From Notospermus geniculatus (lineage: Eukaryota > Nemertea > Pilidiophora > Heteronemertea > Lineidae), in assembly GCA_002633025.1 (NCBI GenBank), contig NMRB01001803.1, positions 17,186-81,185 of the forward strand: a stretch of 64,000 bases of DNA. The letters are read 5' to 3'. Every line of letters starts with the position of its first letter. The first letter of the stretch is position 1. The notes below the pieces were generated by a model, which was not told the origin of the DNA, did not search any database, and was given only the letters and a program-made list of their open reading frames with translations. Shown in pieces: positions 22,522 through 34,382 of the stretch. The translations under genes and the position numbers were made by a program.

Positions 22522-22915
22522 GGGAGGTTTCGCAAATCTGACGAAACACGAAGTACGAAATTCCACTTCGTTTCCATGACGTAAATGTACATGTACATGT
22601 ATTTCAGAAGATGGTTGGTACCACAAATATCGCCTGCTGCAAGAGCATTTTTAGCGTCTGTCGTTAGACCGATAGAGTTACGGTGTGTATTAAACTTTGA
22701 AATTTATCTTTCGTTTCCACTTCGTACATATGAAGTGGAAATTTAAAAATTCAAGATGTGTATACCCTAACTCTCTCTGTCTTACATGGTATGTTAAAAG
22801 ACGCACTGGCAGCAGGGACAGTGGTACCAACCATCTCCAGAAATACATAGGTCATGGAAATGAAGTTGAATTTCGTATTTCGTACTTCGTTTTCGTCAGA
22901 TTTGCGAAACCTCCC
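22522..22915. mobile_element. MITE, GGGAGGTTTCGCAAATCTGA ends, copy 1
   Basis: The ends GGGAGGTTTCGCAAATCTGA and the complement TTTGCGAAACCTCCC enclose about 394 bp. Arms extend through CGAAGTACGAAATT, and the interior matches copy 2 at 24.5 kb (GGTTGGTACCACAAA, CGCCTGCTGCAAGAGC). Confidence 0.85.
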
Positions 22916-23849
22916 GAGATATTCCTCGGATAGACGCTCAGATTGTCGTTACACCATCCTCGCACCCACGGTCTATACAAGCGCTCCCCTCCTCGCACTT
23001 TTGAGGGAGGGGCACGGCCAAGGCCTAAGATTCTGAGGACGTCGTTTCACGCCTTCGTGCGGAGGCTACTTTTGGCCACACCTTTGATGAAGGTAATGCA
23101 GTCATGCAATGAATCGCCGTTCGGTACGATGGGAACGCCCACGCCGACTAGGCCTTTGTGTGATTTGCAGTACTCTGCTCTTTTTAATTTAACAGCTTTA
23201 GGCTTACAAACAAAGCTTATCGCAACTTGCTCATCTTCATGAATCACGAGTTACTGTCATCATCGGCCAACGCCCAAGGGATGGATTTACCCTAATTGTG
23301 GATGCTCCAGATGTGTAATGTACATTATGTACTGTACATCTCATGTACTGTACATGTACAATACATTTGTCCAAAGAGGTGTACTGTTCTCCAGTCATAT
23401 GGACAGAAATAATAATCAATATGATGATTTAACTGTTTTCTATTGACAGTTCGCATCCAAATGTACTTGGTCATGGAGTCAATATGTTATGTTACGTTCA
23501 TGGTGTACCATATCGACCTATATCGTTCACCCATCAAAGTAAAAATAATCGTCTGATTGCCGTATAGCGAGGCTTTGAAAGTCACCTTCCCGTGGGCAGT
23601 CTGATCACACATCACTTGGGTGTGTTACATAAATATCGGGATGTTTACCTAAGTGGTTTGTCCATGTTTCAATCGGTCCTAGTTCATGGATAATATCAGT
23701 GTACATTGAAAAATACATCTGTAATTACTATTACCGGTAATATCCTGGTTGGTACTTTACATAATAGAAACCTACGTTGCCACGGCCAACCGAGGACGTC
23801 AGCAATTGTCTAGGATGGTATCAGGACAATTCCTCCAGACTACCCCCAG
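22916..23849. other. Stretch without recognised gene
   Basis: TGTACA-rich palindromic words cluster at 23.31-23.37 kb. No gene or other repeat recognised. Confidence 0.3.
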
Positions 23850-24057
23850 ACCTGGTGGTCGAGTGGTCTAACACGCTTGGCTTTCCTAACGGGGGCATGC
23901 AGGGTCAGTGCATGGGTTCGATCCCCGGCCAAAACTATGAAAAACAATTAGAGCGGATGAGACTCAAAGCCGTGGTCCCGTGTACCTGAGTGTCTATGCC
24001 AGGGCAAGTAAAAGACCTCACACAGGTGGACAGTAGCCTGTCGTGGACTCCACACCG
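23850..24057 (+). mobile_element. SINE-5: tRNA-derived head on a SINE-1-like core
   Basis: A tRNA-like head has A box TGGTCGAGTGG and B box GGGTTCGATCC (23914-23924). The body contains GCCAGGGCAAGTAAAAGACC, close to the SINE-1 core GCAAGGGCAAGTAAAAGACC. The extended middle would make a poor tRNA, so a retroposon is favoured over a tRNA gene. Confidence 0.65.
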
Positions 24058-24546
24058 TAGTATAAGCTTAAGATCCGCAAGGGTTATGGAGTCAATATGG
24101 AGTCAAATTATCTTTATATCAGAATCCCCATCCAATTACCCATCGCCCAAAATCTTTACTTCATATAGTCTTATTTTCAACTCTCTTGGGTGGGGTGGGG
24201 GATTTATCCGGGGTGCATCATCTAAGGGGCAAAGAATGGGGAGGCGGTCGCCTAGCTCCCCGAAGATTTAGAGATGTCCACAGCAAGCTAGATTTCGACC
24301 GCAGTCGCACCCACCCACCACTCCGCTCTCGGTGTCAAGAACTCTTCTAGCTCGACCTTGGCCCATAAGGAGGAAAAGTCAAAATGTTTCATCTCAAAGT
24401 CATGCACTGCTTCAGTTGCAATAACCCCTGCTGATGCATAGAGCAAGCGTATAGAGAAAAATACAACGCCATCCATCCTTACAGGCAAAGCAACAAGCAA
24501 TGCAAAAGGGCCAACGCTGCGAAATACGAGACTGAAAGTCAATAGT
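24058..24546. other. Stretch without recognised gene or repeat
   Basis: Nothing recognised apart from a G-rich run near 24.19 kb. Confidence 0.3.
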
Positions 24547-24912
24547 GAGAGGTTTCGCAAATCTGACGAAAAACGAAGTACAAAATACGAAATTGGACTT
24601 CATTTCCATGACGTTATGTATTTCAGGAAATGGTTGGTACCACAAACATCGCCTGCTGCAAGAGCGTCTTTTAGCGTATGACGTTAGACTGATAGAGTTA
24701 CGGTGTATATTAAACCTTGAAATTTATTACCTTTCGTTTTAAAAATTCAAGATGCACCATAACTCTCTCGGTCTTACATGATATGCTAAAAGACGCACTG
24801 GCAGCAGGGACATTTGTGGTACCAAACATCTCCAGAAATACATCAGGTCCTGGAAATGAAGTTGAATTTCGTATTTCGTACTTCGTGTTTCGTCAGATTT
24901 GCGAAACCTCAC
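24547..24912. mobile_element. MITE, GAGGTTTCGCAAATCTGACG ends, copy 2
   Basis: Same family as 22,522-22,915: same ends, same interior landmarks, slightly shorter. TAGTGAG flanks at the left and CTCACTA at the right. Confidence 0.85.
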
Positions 24913-26550
24913 TACTAATCACCTCTGACGAAGACCACGGATGCCCATCATTTTTTCGATAGTCAAACATGCATTTATGATCGATCAATGATCGTTGACA
25001 GTGTCCTCCCTTGCCAATAGAATTTTAATCATTTTTTTCTTAAATTTTTAATGCTTTGAATGCAGCTATTTTAGGCAAGCCAAACATTTGTAAACTGAGT
25101 TAGACGATGAAGAGCAAAGAATTTCCCTTAGTTTTTAAGGCGAAACAGTCTCTTTAAAAAGGTTATTCTTTCGAGCTTGAAATGAACATGGCTCCAGAAT
25201 ATGGGGTATGAGAACATGATATGATGTAGGCTTGAATAGGCCCGATACACCGTATACTCATAGTAGTAGCACACAACCACACATAGTAGATCAATAAATG
25301 CGAGGCATATAGGAACGAACCCACTGACCAGATGTCAAAACCCGCTCCTAAATCGATCAAAAATGATGACGTTCTCTTACCCCAGTCATTTTTACTGCTG
25401 AAGCTTTTCCCAGCATATCTACATCCGTGAATGACTATTTCACGATTCCATCCACCCAAATCCTCCGCAATGATTCAGCACGGGCTGCTATCGACACTAC
25501 AATGACAGACAACACAAAAATCCACAGGTAAAACTAATTAAACATAACAATTCACCTACAGCCCCGTGACCCTTCGCTGTCGGCTCGGGACAATGGGTCT
25601 GCATTCGGCTTTACTCACCAGCGGACCGAAATCGCCCGAATGTCACGAAAATTCCGAAAAGCAGTATTGCGTTACGACATTGCTGTCCGTAGCATGTGTA
25701 GGCCTCAGTAGGCCTGTGTCATCTGCATTATCCAGCACAGCCGTCTGCAATGCAGTGTGAACATATACACCGGTCGATGATTCAGTTTTCATGTCTTTTC
25801 CTGTATATTTTGATTCGTACATGTATTTCCAGTCAGAGTCGCCTCAGGGTGTGGGTGGTTTCAGAGGCAAAAATAACACCATTATTAAAATCAATAGCAA
25901 TGGAAAAAAGCAGTTTGGAAGTGACTATAGTCACTACATTCAGCATTGCAAACAGTTTTTAAAAAGCTCATTCAGGGATTTTATGATAATGAAGCACGTT
26001 TTTATTAACCAATGGGGTCGTTGTTACCGTGTGACGTCAGGACTCATACATCACACGTCATTTCCGCTTCGTGACAATCGCTCGGCCTGAGATAAGAGGG
26101 GTTTCCCTAGATGATATTCAAGGAATGCTCGATTTTTCGCGTCAAATTATCAAAAATGACTTTTTTATATTTCACGTCACAGTAGTCCTAGGAAATTGAC
26201 CGATCAATTAAATTGTTTTAGTAAAATTTACATATTGATCTCATAATCATCAGACAAAGATTAGGTCTACCTAGAACCTGGATTTCAAATGCAACAGCAC
26301 GTAAGCTATGTTTATGCATTCGATACCGATTCTAAAGCCTATAGAGATAAACAACAGCTGCGGTCTGGTTTTGCGATCCATTCATTCTATCACTGGGAAT
26401 CCTCTTCCACGAATTCCGGTTCTAACAAAGCAAGTTGGAATATCGATTTGATGATTTGTTCGGCAGATGAACCGCGAAGCTTGCTCTTTGTAGGCGCAGG
26501 TTTATATCAATTATATTCTCAAGACTGAAGATCAAATTCGGATATACACG
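24913..26550. other. Stretch without recognised gene or repeat
   Basis: Open frames of up to 99 codons show no domain or splice support. Confidence 0.3.
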
Positions 26551-26893
26551 CAGTGTTATATCTAGGCCATTTTAGAGTGGCGCCGCGCCATGCCGCCAAA
26601 AGGGGGCGCCATTGTGCCCTTTTTAACCCCCTAGGGCGCCATGCCCCTTAAAACAATTTTTTTAAAGGTTTTTAGTACCCCCAGACACTTTGCCATGGTC
26701 CCTTTTGGTCATATCACCTTAGAAACCGGCTTAAATTGGCTGTTGACTAGAGTTATAGAGACCTTTTTAACTTTTTAGCGTTCCAAATTCCGTTAGAAGA
26801 AATGTCGCGAATGAAAAGTGCCCTTTTCTAGGTTGAAGTGCCCTTTTCGCAAAGTTTGCACCATGCCCTTCTGAAGTCCTAGATATAACACTG
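26551..26893. mobile_element. DNA transposon remnant, CAGTGTTATATCTAGG ends
   Basis: CAGTGTTATATCTAGG at the left is complemented by CCTAGATATAACACTG at the right. TACACG directly flanks both ends (26545-26550, 26894-26899), a likely target duplication. The interior has repeated GCACCATGCCCTT and GGGCGCCAT words. A relative lies at 54.9-55.4 kb. CAGTG ends suggest hAT-like, but hAT duplications are usually 8 bp. Confidence 0.8.
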
Positions 26894-26899
26894 TACACG

Positions 26900-27297
26900 T
26901 ACTCTGGGGTTCTGGCATTCAGCTCACGGAAATTCTCCGCCAATGCGCAGGTGTGAAAGGAATCCAAGTCCCCCTGGAATGAAAGTCCGGCCTTATTGTT
27001 CAGCGAGAGATTAGAATATATGGCTAGAGAGACCATGACCATTTGAATATAACCTCACAATAGCGGGCCATTGTTTGGTGGATCTGCATTCCTAGCACGC
27101 TGATTCCTGTCACACCCGCGTGGAACTGTATCCGTATCATCCCAATTACCAGTGAGCCATGCGTTAACCCACTTTGTTCAGAGTTAACAGACACGTGGAC
27201 AGAGAGACACACTGACATCCAATACCTAATTTAGTAATTGAGTACCGCTGGCTCTGCTGACTTAACGTCAGCTGAGCTAGAAAGCTAACCAACGAAA
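26900..27297. other. Stretch without recognised gene or repeat
   Basis: Nothing assigned. Confidence 0.3.
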
Positions 27298-27408
27298 TTA
27301 TCTTGAACTCAGGTTGAGCCACAGCTTTTCAATTGTTCACGTTTGCCAGGGCATCATGATGTGACAATGGACAAAGTTGTGGCTTAACCTGAGTTCAAAA
27401 TAAGATAA
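27298..27408. mobile_element. Small fold-back element
   Basis: TTATCTTGAACTCAGGTTGA at the left and its near-complement at the right form arms of about 30 bp around a 45-bp spacer. Confidence 0.7.
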
Positions 27409-28041
27409 GGCCATTCGTGTTTTATTACTTGTTTGGCGGATCCGCCGATTTCAGTTTTGGGCTTTTCCGAAAAAAAATAAAATTGGAAAATGGTCATTTT
27501 TATTGCCCCCGATCTTAAAAACCTGGATATCCGAAATAAAAGTGACGCCTTTTGACTCTGCACATGTGCAGATGACAGAATTTGATTTGGAAGCATGATC
27601 AATAGGAGCAGTAGGCCTAGTCTTGCCGCACATGTGCCAGTGCCAAACGATGGCAGGTAAGTTCCAGCCATTCTGCATAAAAATGCATCGTGTAGAAATC
27701 GCTAACCTAGGAGAAGCCGAGTCTTGACCTGAACTCAGTGAAGATGGTTCCAGCGGACCAATAATTAAGAAGAAAATTCTCTTGATTGGTGCTCAGTCAA
27801 GCATGAGATGATGAATGGATCCGCTAGGCATTGAATTGGGCCGCAGTGACACCTATTGGTCAACTGACTAACAGCTCCTATTCTGGTGGGAAGTGGAGGA
27901 AATCGAGAGCTCTCCTCTGATTTCAGACGCCATGCACTCCGCTCCCTCCTCCCGACACCATATTCCGCGGGCCACTCGGCAGTGCGTTGGCCGATCATGC
28001 CGATACCCCCTAGGCCTAGGCCTACACGCGTGTGGGCCTAC
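27409..28041. other. Stretch without recognised gene or repeat
   Basis: Nothing assigned; TAGGCCTAGGCCTA near 28.01 kb belongs to the dispersed octamer described in the findings. Confidence 0.3.
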
Positions 28042-28878
28042 CAGTAGCAGGCACGGATCCAGGGTTGACAGAAAGGGGGGCGTAGCTTGACGGATGCGGC
28101 GGACGATGAAAGCGGGAAGCCCAAACGGGGGGTCTGGGGGTCCTCCCCCAGGAAAATTTGACAATTTAAGTGCTTTTAGATGCATTTTCCTGGCATCTGA
28201 GAGCAAAATACTCAAATTTTTTATGTGATTGAATTTTTCTTGCTAAAAAAAATCATTGGTCTGCCAAAAATAGGGGGGGCGTACGTCCCTTCCGCCCCCC
28301 TCTGGATCCGTGCCTGAGTAGAGACCAAACGCCTGATCAGGCCATATGGCTTCATCAGGCAACCTCTCCTGATGAGGCAATATCGGTAGCTTGATGAGGC
28401 AACCATCTCAAGAATCAGAAACAAACAAAGAAGAAACAAAGTGGCCGCAAGGGAAACAAAATGTTATATGACTAAAAGCATGTGTTTATACCATACTTTG
28501 ATCTCACCGTGCAGTTCTCTTTTCTACCGTGGAATTATGACGTAATCATGCAGTGTGTCAAATCAAAAGGTGTTTTCCATTAGCTAGCAGAAGCTGGAGA
28601 ATACCAGGATGTAGCCTCATCAAGCTACCTCCAATATGGCGGACGTTGCCTGATGAATGAAGCCATCTGATGGAAAATCTGTTAAAAAACACCAACACAA
28701 GTTTGAATGAAAATACTTTTCTTACTGGTTGCTTTTAAATAGTGGATCACATGCTTAAGACTGAAAATCTTGAAGAAAAAACATACAAGAAAAAACAACA
28801 GGAAATTATCCACAATGGCTTCATCAGGCTACCTTGCCTGATCAGGAGATGGCCTGATCAAGCGTTTGGTCTCTACTG
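28042..28878. mobile_element. MITE with CAGTAGAGACCAAACG ends and subterminal TGATCAGGC clusters (outer)
   Basis: The right end CGTTTGGTCTCTACTG complements the left end CAGTAG...AGAGACCAAACG, which is split by an inserted element. TGATCAGGC, TGATGAGGC and their complements occur about ten times near both ends, as expected of transposase-binding subterminal repeats. CTAC flanks both ends (possible 4-bp target duplication). Confidence 0.75.
28048..28316. mobile_element. MITE with CAGGCACGGATCCAG ends, nested in the previous element
   Basis: CAGGCACGGATCCAG at the left matches CTGGATCCGTGCCTG at the right after a GGGGGGCG tract in both arms. AGTAG is duplicated at 28043-28047 and 28317-28321. 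CAGGC(A/G)CGGATCCAG-type ends are common in non-autonomous, hAT-like elements of many animals (from memory). A fragment of similar sequence is near 33,489. Confidence 0.8.
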
Positions 28879-29239
28879 CTACATAGGCCTACATGCACGT
28901 GTTGCCCTTGCACTGATCATGCTGATTTGCGTACGGTACCTACAATATACATTGTATAACATTAGCACCGACCGGCCGTCAAGGTGACGTCGGACAAAAA
29001 ACACTTTTTCCTCGCCAAGAGAGTCATCGTTTCCTAAACTCGTCTGGCATCCTTGTGCTCCAATGTCCATGCCAAACATTGACTGCAGTCACGAAGGTCG
29101 ATGACTCCTGAAAATGCGACAAAAAAGGGATTACGTTTCGTGGCTTCAAAAGTTCCCGCCTTTCTAACTTCATCCGCCATCCCTTTTTCTACAAAGACAG
29201 GTGGCGGCCCCTGCGTTTTTTGTTAGAACTAGAATGGCA
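28879..29239. other. Stretch without recognised gene or repeat
   Basis: Nothing assigned. Confidence 0.3.
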
Positions 29240-29695
29240 TTTTCCTGGGAACGAGGCATTCGGAACTTCCGAAGGCAACTGCTCGGCAATTTCCGTACGG
29301 TCGCATTTCCCCTCGGACACAAGTCCAAGGCAGCCATCTTGAACGCGCAACGATTGCCGTTCGTTTCTGCAGGTAATTGTGCGGTTCGCCTCATCACACC
29401 TGCGCATGAACAAAATAGGGCACACAAAAACGTTGCGTTATTGATCAATAATTGGCAGATTGGGTGAGATACCGGTAGGTTTATATATAATATTATATAA
29501 TATGACTGAAATAATCCAGCAAATAAGGTTGAACATCTTAACAGGCCAAAATTCGGTGAAAATAGTCCCACGGTTGGTCACGTGGGTTTGTTGATAAACA
29601 ATATGGCTGCCTTGGACTTGTGTCCGAGGTGAAATGCGCCGTACAGTGGGCAGATAAGCAGTTCGCCTCAGGTCGTTCCGAATGGGAACGAGGTT
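29240..29695. mobile_element. Fold-back element with 34-bp inner arms
   Basis: 29304-29337 (CATTTCCCCTCGGACACAAG onward) is complementary to 29603-29636. An outer pair (CATTCGGAAC near 29258 and GTTCCGAATG near 29674) extends the symmetry. Confidence 0.65.
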
Positions 29696-30904
29696 GCGTC
29701 ACGACGAAGATCATGACGTACCGAAACCAAAACTACTGCAAACCTTCGAAAAAATGTATTCTATCGTTTACACCCAACACAAGCTATCTTCAATAAACGT
29801 TNTGCCAAAATCACTCTCAAATCCTATGGACGAATATATCCGTCCAGCCCTAAACCCAATTTTCGACAAGATAAGATTGGCAAAGTAGTTTTTTTTTAAA
29901 TCTTGAAGTTTTTTGCCTTCTCAAAAAAATCGCCTAGGATCTGGGAGTCGCGGCGGAAAAATCGCCTAGGACTGAAAGAGTTAAGTCAAAGTGTGATACT
30001 TATCTTTTGGTGTGTGGCACTCCTGCAAAAGTAGGCGCTTGTCACAAGTGATCATCACCGGTCATCAGTTTACTCAACTATTATCACTGCTGTCCACTAC
30101 TATTGTCAACCTGCAGAGATTACACATTTCAGCTATTGTGTTGTAAGGTCGTTAACTCATTCCTCAGTTGCGATTCGTGCCCACTTTTGCTGGAGTGGTC
30201 GCAAAATGAGTAAAATCCTAAGATTTTTGACTGACGAGGGCAGATTTGCCCAAAAGTGAAGTTAAATATATTTCAGATTGTAAAGTTCCACTTGAAAAAG
30301 ACCCCGGTTGGGGTCGAAAATTCGTGAATTCTGGAGATTGACTTCTTGCTTATTATCATTTTGTGTGTCAATTTTGTGCTATTCTGTATCTTGTGTGCAT
30401 AAAGGGTTTCAAAATATTAATTTTTTTGCAATTAACAATTGATAAACCTGGTGGCATCACTTGACAACATTTAGGGAAAAAAATTAATGATATATCAATT
30501 ACCGAACAAGTAACACTAATAAGTCATACAGAAAAATGAATATAAAAACTTATAAGGAGCATATGTTTCCTGTGGCCTTTCAGGAAGAGACAGTGGACAC
30601 ATCACCTGCTGCTGGAGAAGAAAAGGTTACCCCTGGTTACAGCTGTACGCCCTTTGTTTTCGTTTCAAATGATTTTAGTTCTCTACCCACGTCTGCTGAT
30701 CCCCGGGGTGGCACATATGTTGTTTATTGTGAGGTGACAAAATCAAAGATGTCGTATTGTTGTGGAATCATTAGGTGTCCATTTGTTACAGTGATATGTT
30801 GTTAATTTCTGATGTCGTGGAGCAAACCTGTCTGATACTGGAGTAACTGTGGCGTTTATGTCATGGTGGTAAGTAGCTGGCAGAATATGTGACCCGTGAC
30901 AGCA
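29696..30904. other. Stretch without recognised gene
   Basis: AATCGCCTAGGA occurs twice near 29.93-29.97 kb; one unknown base at 29802. An 89-codon frame at 30536-30805 has an acceptor-like CTTTCAG inside, but no domain is recognisable. Confidence 0.35.
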
Positions 30905-31112
30905 AATTGGGCGTGATCTTTGCCTCACTGGCCTCTCTCCACCCAGGTGTATAAATGGGTACCGGTCGGAAATGCTCAGATTGTAGCGCTGAATGAGCAG
31001 CTCATCTGAGTTCTACTGAAAGGTTTCAGGATAGACTGGGGTTGAAGTGTAAAGTCGGATGACACCTCTACCGTAGTTGATATCAGACTATAAACCCAAA
31101 CTTTAACTTTCT
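30905..31112 (+). mobile_element. SINE-4 copy, head missing
   Basis: It matches the body of the full-length copy at 43.6-43.9 kb: TTTGCCTCACTGGCCTCTCT, CACCCAGGTGTATAAATGGG, GGAAATGCTCAGATTGTAGC, ending AAACCCAAACTTTAACTTT. The tRNA-like part is absent. Confidence 0.85.
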
Positions 31113-31464
31113 AATCTCTGGCGATTGGCTTCTCTGGCTGTGCCCCTTAGTCCGTCTCCGAAAATAGAAGCGGACACTTTTTAGTGTTACACTCTTTAGT
31201 GTTACACCTCCTCAAATTTGGCCACAACCTATATTGCTGCAGATAATGTGAGTGAAAAACGAGCTGTATGAAGCCACTTTGGTTGTCAGGCCACAGAATC
31301 ATTGCCACTTTCATGCAGAATATTAGGTCTCCACAGAAAAATCAAAATAATGATGTTAATTTGTGGAAAACTTATCCATCAAACTTGGTCGGCAAGTCCT
31401 GATAACTTTGTACTTTTACTGTAGCGGGACTGAGTGGGAAGAGCCTCAGTCTCATGTCTGCCGT
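31113..31464. other. Stretch without recognised gene or repeat
   Basis: TTTAGTGTTACAC occurs twice near 31.18-31.21 kb; otherwise nothing. Confidence 0.3.
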
Positions 31465-31741
31465 GTATTTGTATTAGATTTTTCCATCAGGGCCGTAGCC
31501 ATAGCATTATGGGCCCTGTAAGTATGGATCGAAGAGGCCATCTCAAGCTACTCATGTTTCTCACTTGGATGGGGTCTTTTACTTGCCCTTGCAAAGAAAC
31601 AACGTACAAGGCACCATGGCTTACTGTCCCATGCGACGGGCGTGAAGAGCCGGGAATGAAATCCTGTATGGCCCGGGCTGGATTTGAACCCAGGACCTGC
31701 CGCTTACTGAGCGGACGTGATAACCACTCGGCTATCAGGGC
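31465..31741 (-). mobile_element. SINE-1 copy, near full length
   Basis: On the minus strand: head CCTGATAGCCGAGTGGTTAT with A box TAGCCGAGTGG, B box close to GGTTCAAATCC, core GTGAGAAACATGAG, and tail ending in a GGGCC...GGCCCTGATGG hairpin and TCTAATAC. Confidence 0.9.
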
Positions 31742-33005
31742 ACTCATGTCTGCTGTGATGCAGTGCAGAATGATGCAATGCAACCATACCATCTACAAGT
31801 ACAAGCTCACGGTTCAGGTCAATCCACTGTATCAGGAAGACAAATCTCTCTTCATCACATTCATACTGTTCCTGGCTCATAATCAGGTCACCCCAATATC
31901 TTCTCCATCCATGAATCCCCATCCTCCAATAGCATGGGTTTTTACCCCGCTCCTCTTCATCCACTTGCATGAAGAGGAACGAGACCAAAGCCCTGCTGTG
32001 GGAGGATGATGAATACCCCCTTTCTGACTTCACTTATTTTTTGGTGGATGGGTGCAATAAGTTCAGCATTTATTGACCTCCCTATTCAACATAAGCACGT
32101 TTATAAATCCTCAAATCCTTTCATTCTTTCGATAACTGTTGACATATTAGGTTATTAATCTCACCTCTCAATTAGCTCTTTATTTCCTTCAATTAGTTTT
32201 TCACCTTCACGAGATTTCATACCAAAAACATATCCTTGCTAGAGAAATTAATTTGATATTCAACGCATTTCGCTTCATTTGTTGAACCTCTCACTCCCTC
32301 ATCAAACCGCCTCATCAAGGCATTACGATGAATAGTTCTCTACAAAGTAATAGCTATTTCATTATAAAACTGTTTCAGACAAGTCTACTTCATTGCTTTT
32401 GATATTGAGTTGAGGTAGGTCACAGTACACACAAATTCGATTCAGGCCGAGAGATTTGGGAAGCGTTCATGTTGTGTGAAAAATTCACATTGTGATATAG
32501 ACAATTCTCAAATTGATGTAAATGAGAAAGATCTGCACACTTCCGCCGAAATCACAACCACAACCTTGGTCTGAAACTGAATGACGTGACGCAGACAACC
32601 CCGACAGTGACTTCGACGACGTCATGCTAAGCTGGTCAAATGGGCCATGGGCACAAAAATTTAGGTAAAATAATTGTCTGAGAGGATTCGTTTGGGAATG
32701 TTGTATCATGCTTGGACAATGAATGGCCACAACAGAACTCAGTAGGCCACCATCTTTGTTGTAAAGGTCTGAAGTTAATGGAGAGATTTTGTCCTAAAAC
32801 CATTTGTCATCGCAATGAAATTAACTGTCAATTGATGCTGCTTTAGACAGTAACTTTCCTTACCTTAATCAATCAAAGTTTTCTTTATTGCTCATTACTG
32901 GCTTTCCTATCCTCCCACAGCAGAGATTTGGTCTCGCCCTTCTTTATATGCTAAATGCGACTGATGAAGAGAAATGAGGAAACCCCCTGCTTGGGAGGAT
33001 GGGCT
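31742..33005. other. Stretch without recognised gene or repeat
   Basis: Nothing assigned; short frames only. Confidence 0.3.
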
Positions 33006-33269
33006 CTCCGTCAGGGCCAAAGCCGTAGCATTATAGGCCCTGGTGAGTGGTATGGAAGAGGCCATCTCAAGCTACTCATGTTCCTCACTTGGATGGGTCT
33101 TTTACTTGCCCTTGTAAAGGCACAAAATACATGAGCACCACAGCTTACTGTCCCATGCAACAAACGTGAAGAGCCAGGGATGGTTTATCCCATATGACCC
33201 AGGCTGGATTCGAACCCGGAACCTGCCGCTTGCTAAGTTGACGTGATAACCACTCGGTTATCACGGCTC
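33006..33269 (-). mobile_element. SINE-1 copy, near full length
   Basis: Same family as 31,465-31,741. The B box GGTTCGAATCC is intact, while the A-box region reads AACCGAGTGG. Confidence 0.9.
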
Positions 33270-34382
33270 TTCAATGGCGGAGGATCTCTGGCAGACAAGA
33301 AGTATTGTTGAACGGCAAGATTTAGTGCTTGATGGTCATCACCAAACACAGAAGACGAATTTGCTGATTACATGTACTTCTCTTGTAATAACCCCCTGCC
33401 AAATCGGTGCCAGCGGCGCTGGTGAAGCACAAGCTGATGGCGCGTGCGAGTCCAGTGGCCTCTATCTTCAGAACCCACCCCTCGAGGAAACCCTGGATCC
33501 GCCCCTGCGGAACCAACCATCTTTGGGAACGGTGGAAATCTCTGGAGGAGGGCAGTTTTGAGGAACGACAGGATTTATTCTTTGGTCAGTATCAAACGCA
33601 GAAGAAGAAGGATACATTGCCGATGATATCTACAGAACGGTAATTGTCATGATTGAAGGAAAGCGCCAACTACTCACCAGCGAGTCGAGGTTTAGAAAGA
33701 ACAAGCCTGCCTTAACATGGACAGTAGGCGATCAGTCAGCAAAGAAACCCAGACACGTTAGTTCATATATCTACTGAAGAAGTAATACAGACTGTTTAGT
33801 ATTCCATGGATGAACTGTGCTTGAAGAAACTCTTGCTAGAAATATCATCAATTTACAGGAGATTGGATCTTGTTACATAGTCGGTAACACTTGTTCTTGG
33901 ACCAGATTGGCTAGAAGTGCACGGTGGACGTCTTACCTTTCTTATATTTTACTGTCCCTTGTCTCCGGTTACATCTCTAAGTGGATGTTGATAAGCACTT
34001 TGCTGCTGTGTCTGCAACATGTGCGATATGATTACATCCACTAGTTCTGTCCAGGGAGGTGATAACATCATGTTATGTTGAATAAGGAATAAGCTTTTCT
34101 TCTGCAGTCATACCTGTCAATAGGACAGGTCTTCCATTTTCTTCTGCATCTGGTACGACAAGCAAACAGGTAAATCTTGTTGTTCACAAAACTTTGCAGT
34201 CTGCGAGAAGCCCTCTGCCATTCCACATAGCATTGTCAACAGGGTGGTTGGTGGTGTCCGCTGGATGTCCTCTGATGTTCCTCACAGCTTTGTCAATCAT
34301 GGCCAATCTAGCTGATCTGGTGATCGGCTGATCACAAGCTATCACCTCCACCTTTTTGGAACGATCAAAGCGATCAGGTGAT
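33270..34382. other. Stretch with a faint direct repeat
   Basis: A diverged repeat lies at 33.30-33.36 and 33.56-33.62 kb (GAACG(G/A)CA(A/G)GATTTA, CA(A/G)AAGA(C/A)GAA). A CTGGATCCGCCCCTG fragment of a hAT-like MITE lies near 33,489. No gene recognised. Confidence 0.35.

Noticed and set aside
31434-32009. 191-codon plus-strand frame
   Set aside because: It starts over an antisense SINE-1; the same frame piece recurs at 63,093 in another copy of the SINE. No domain.
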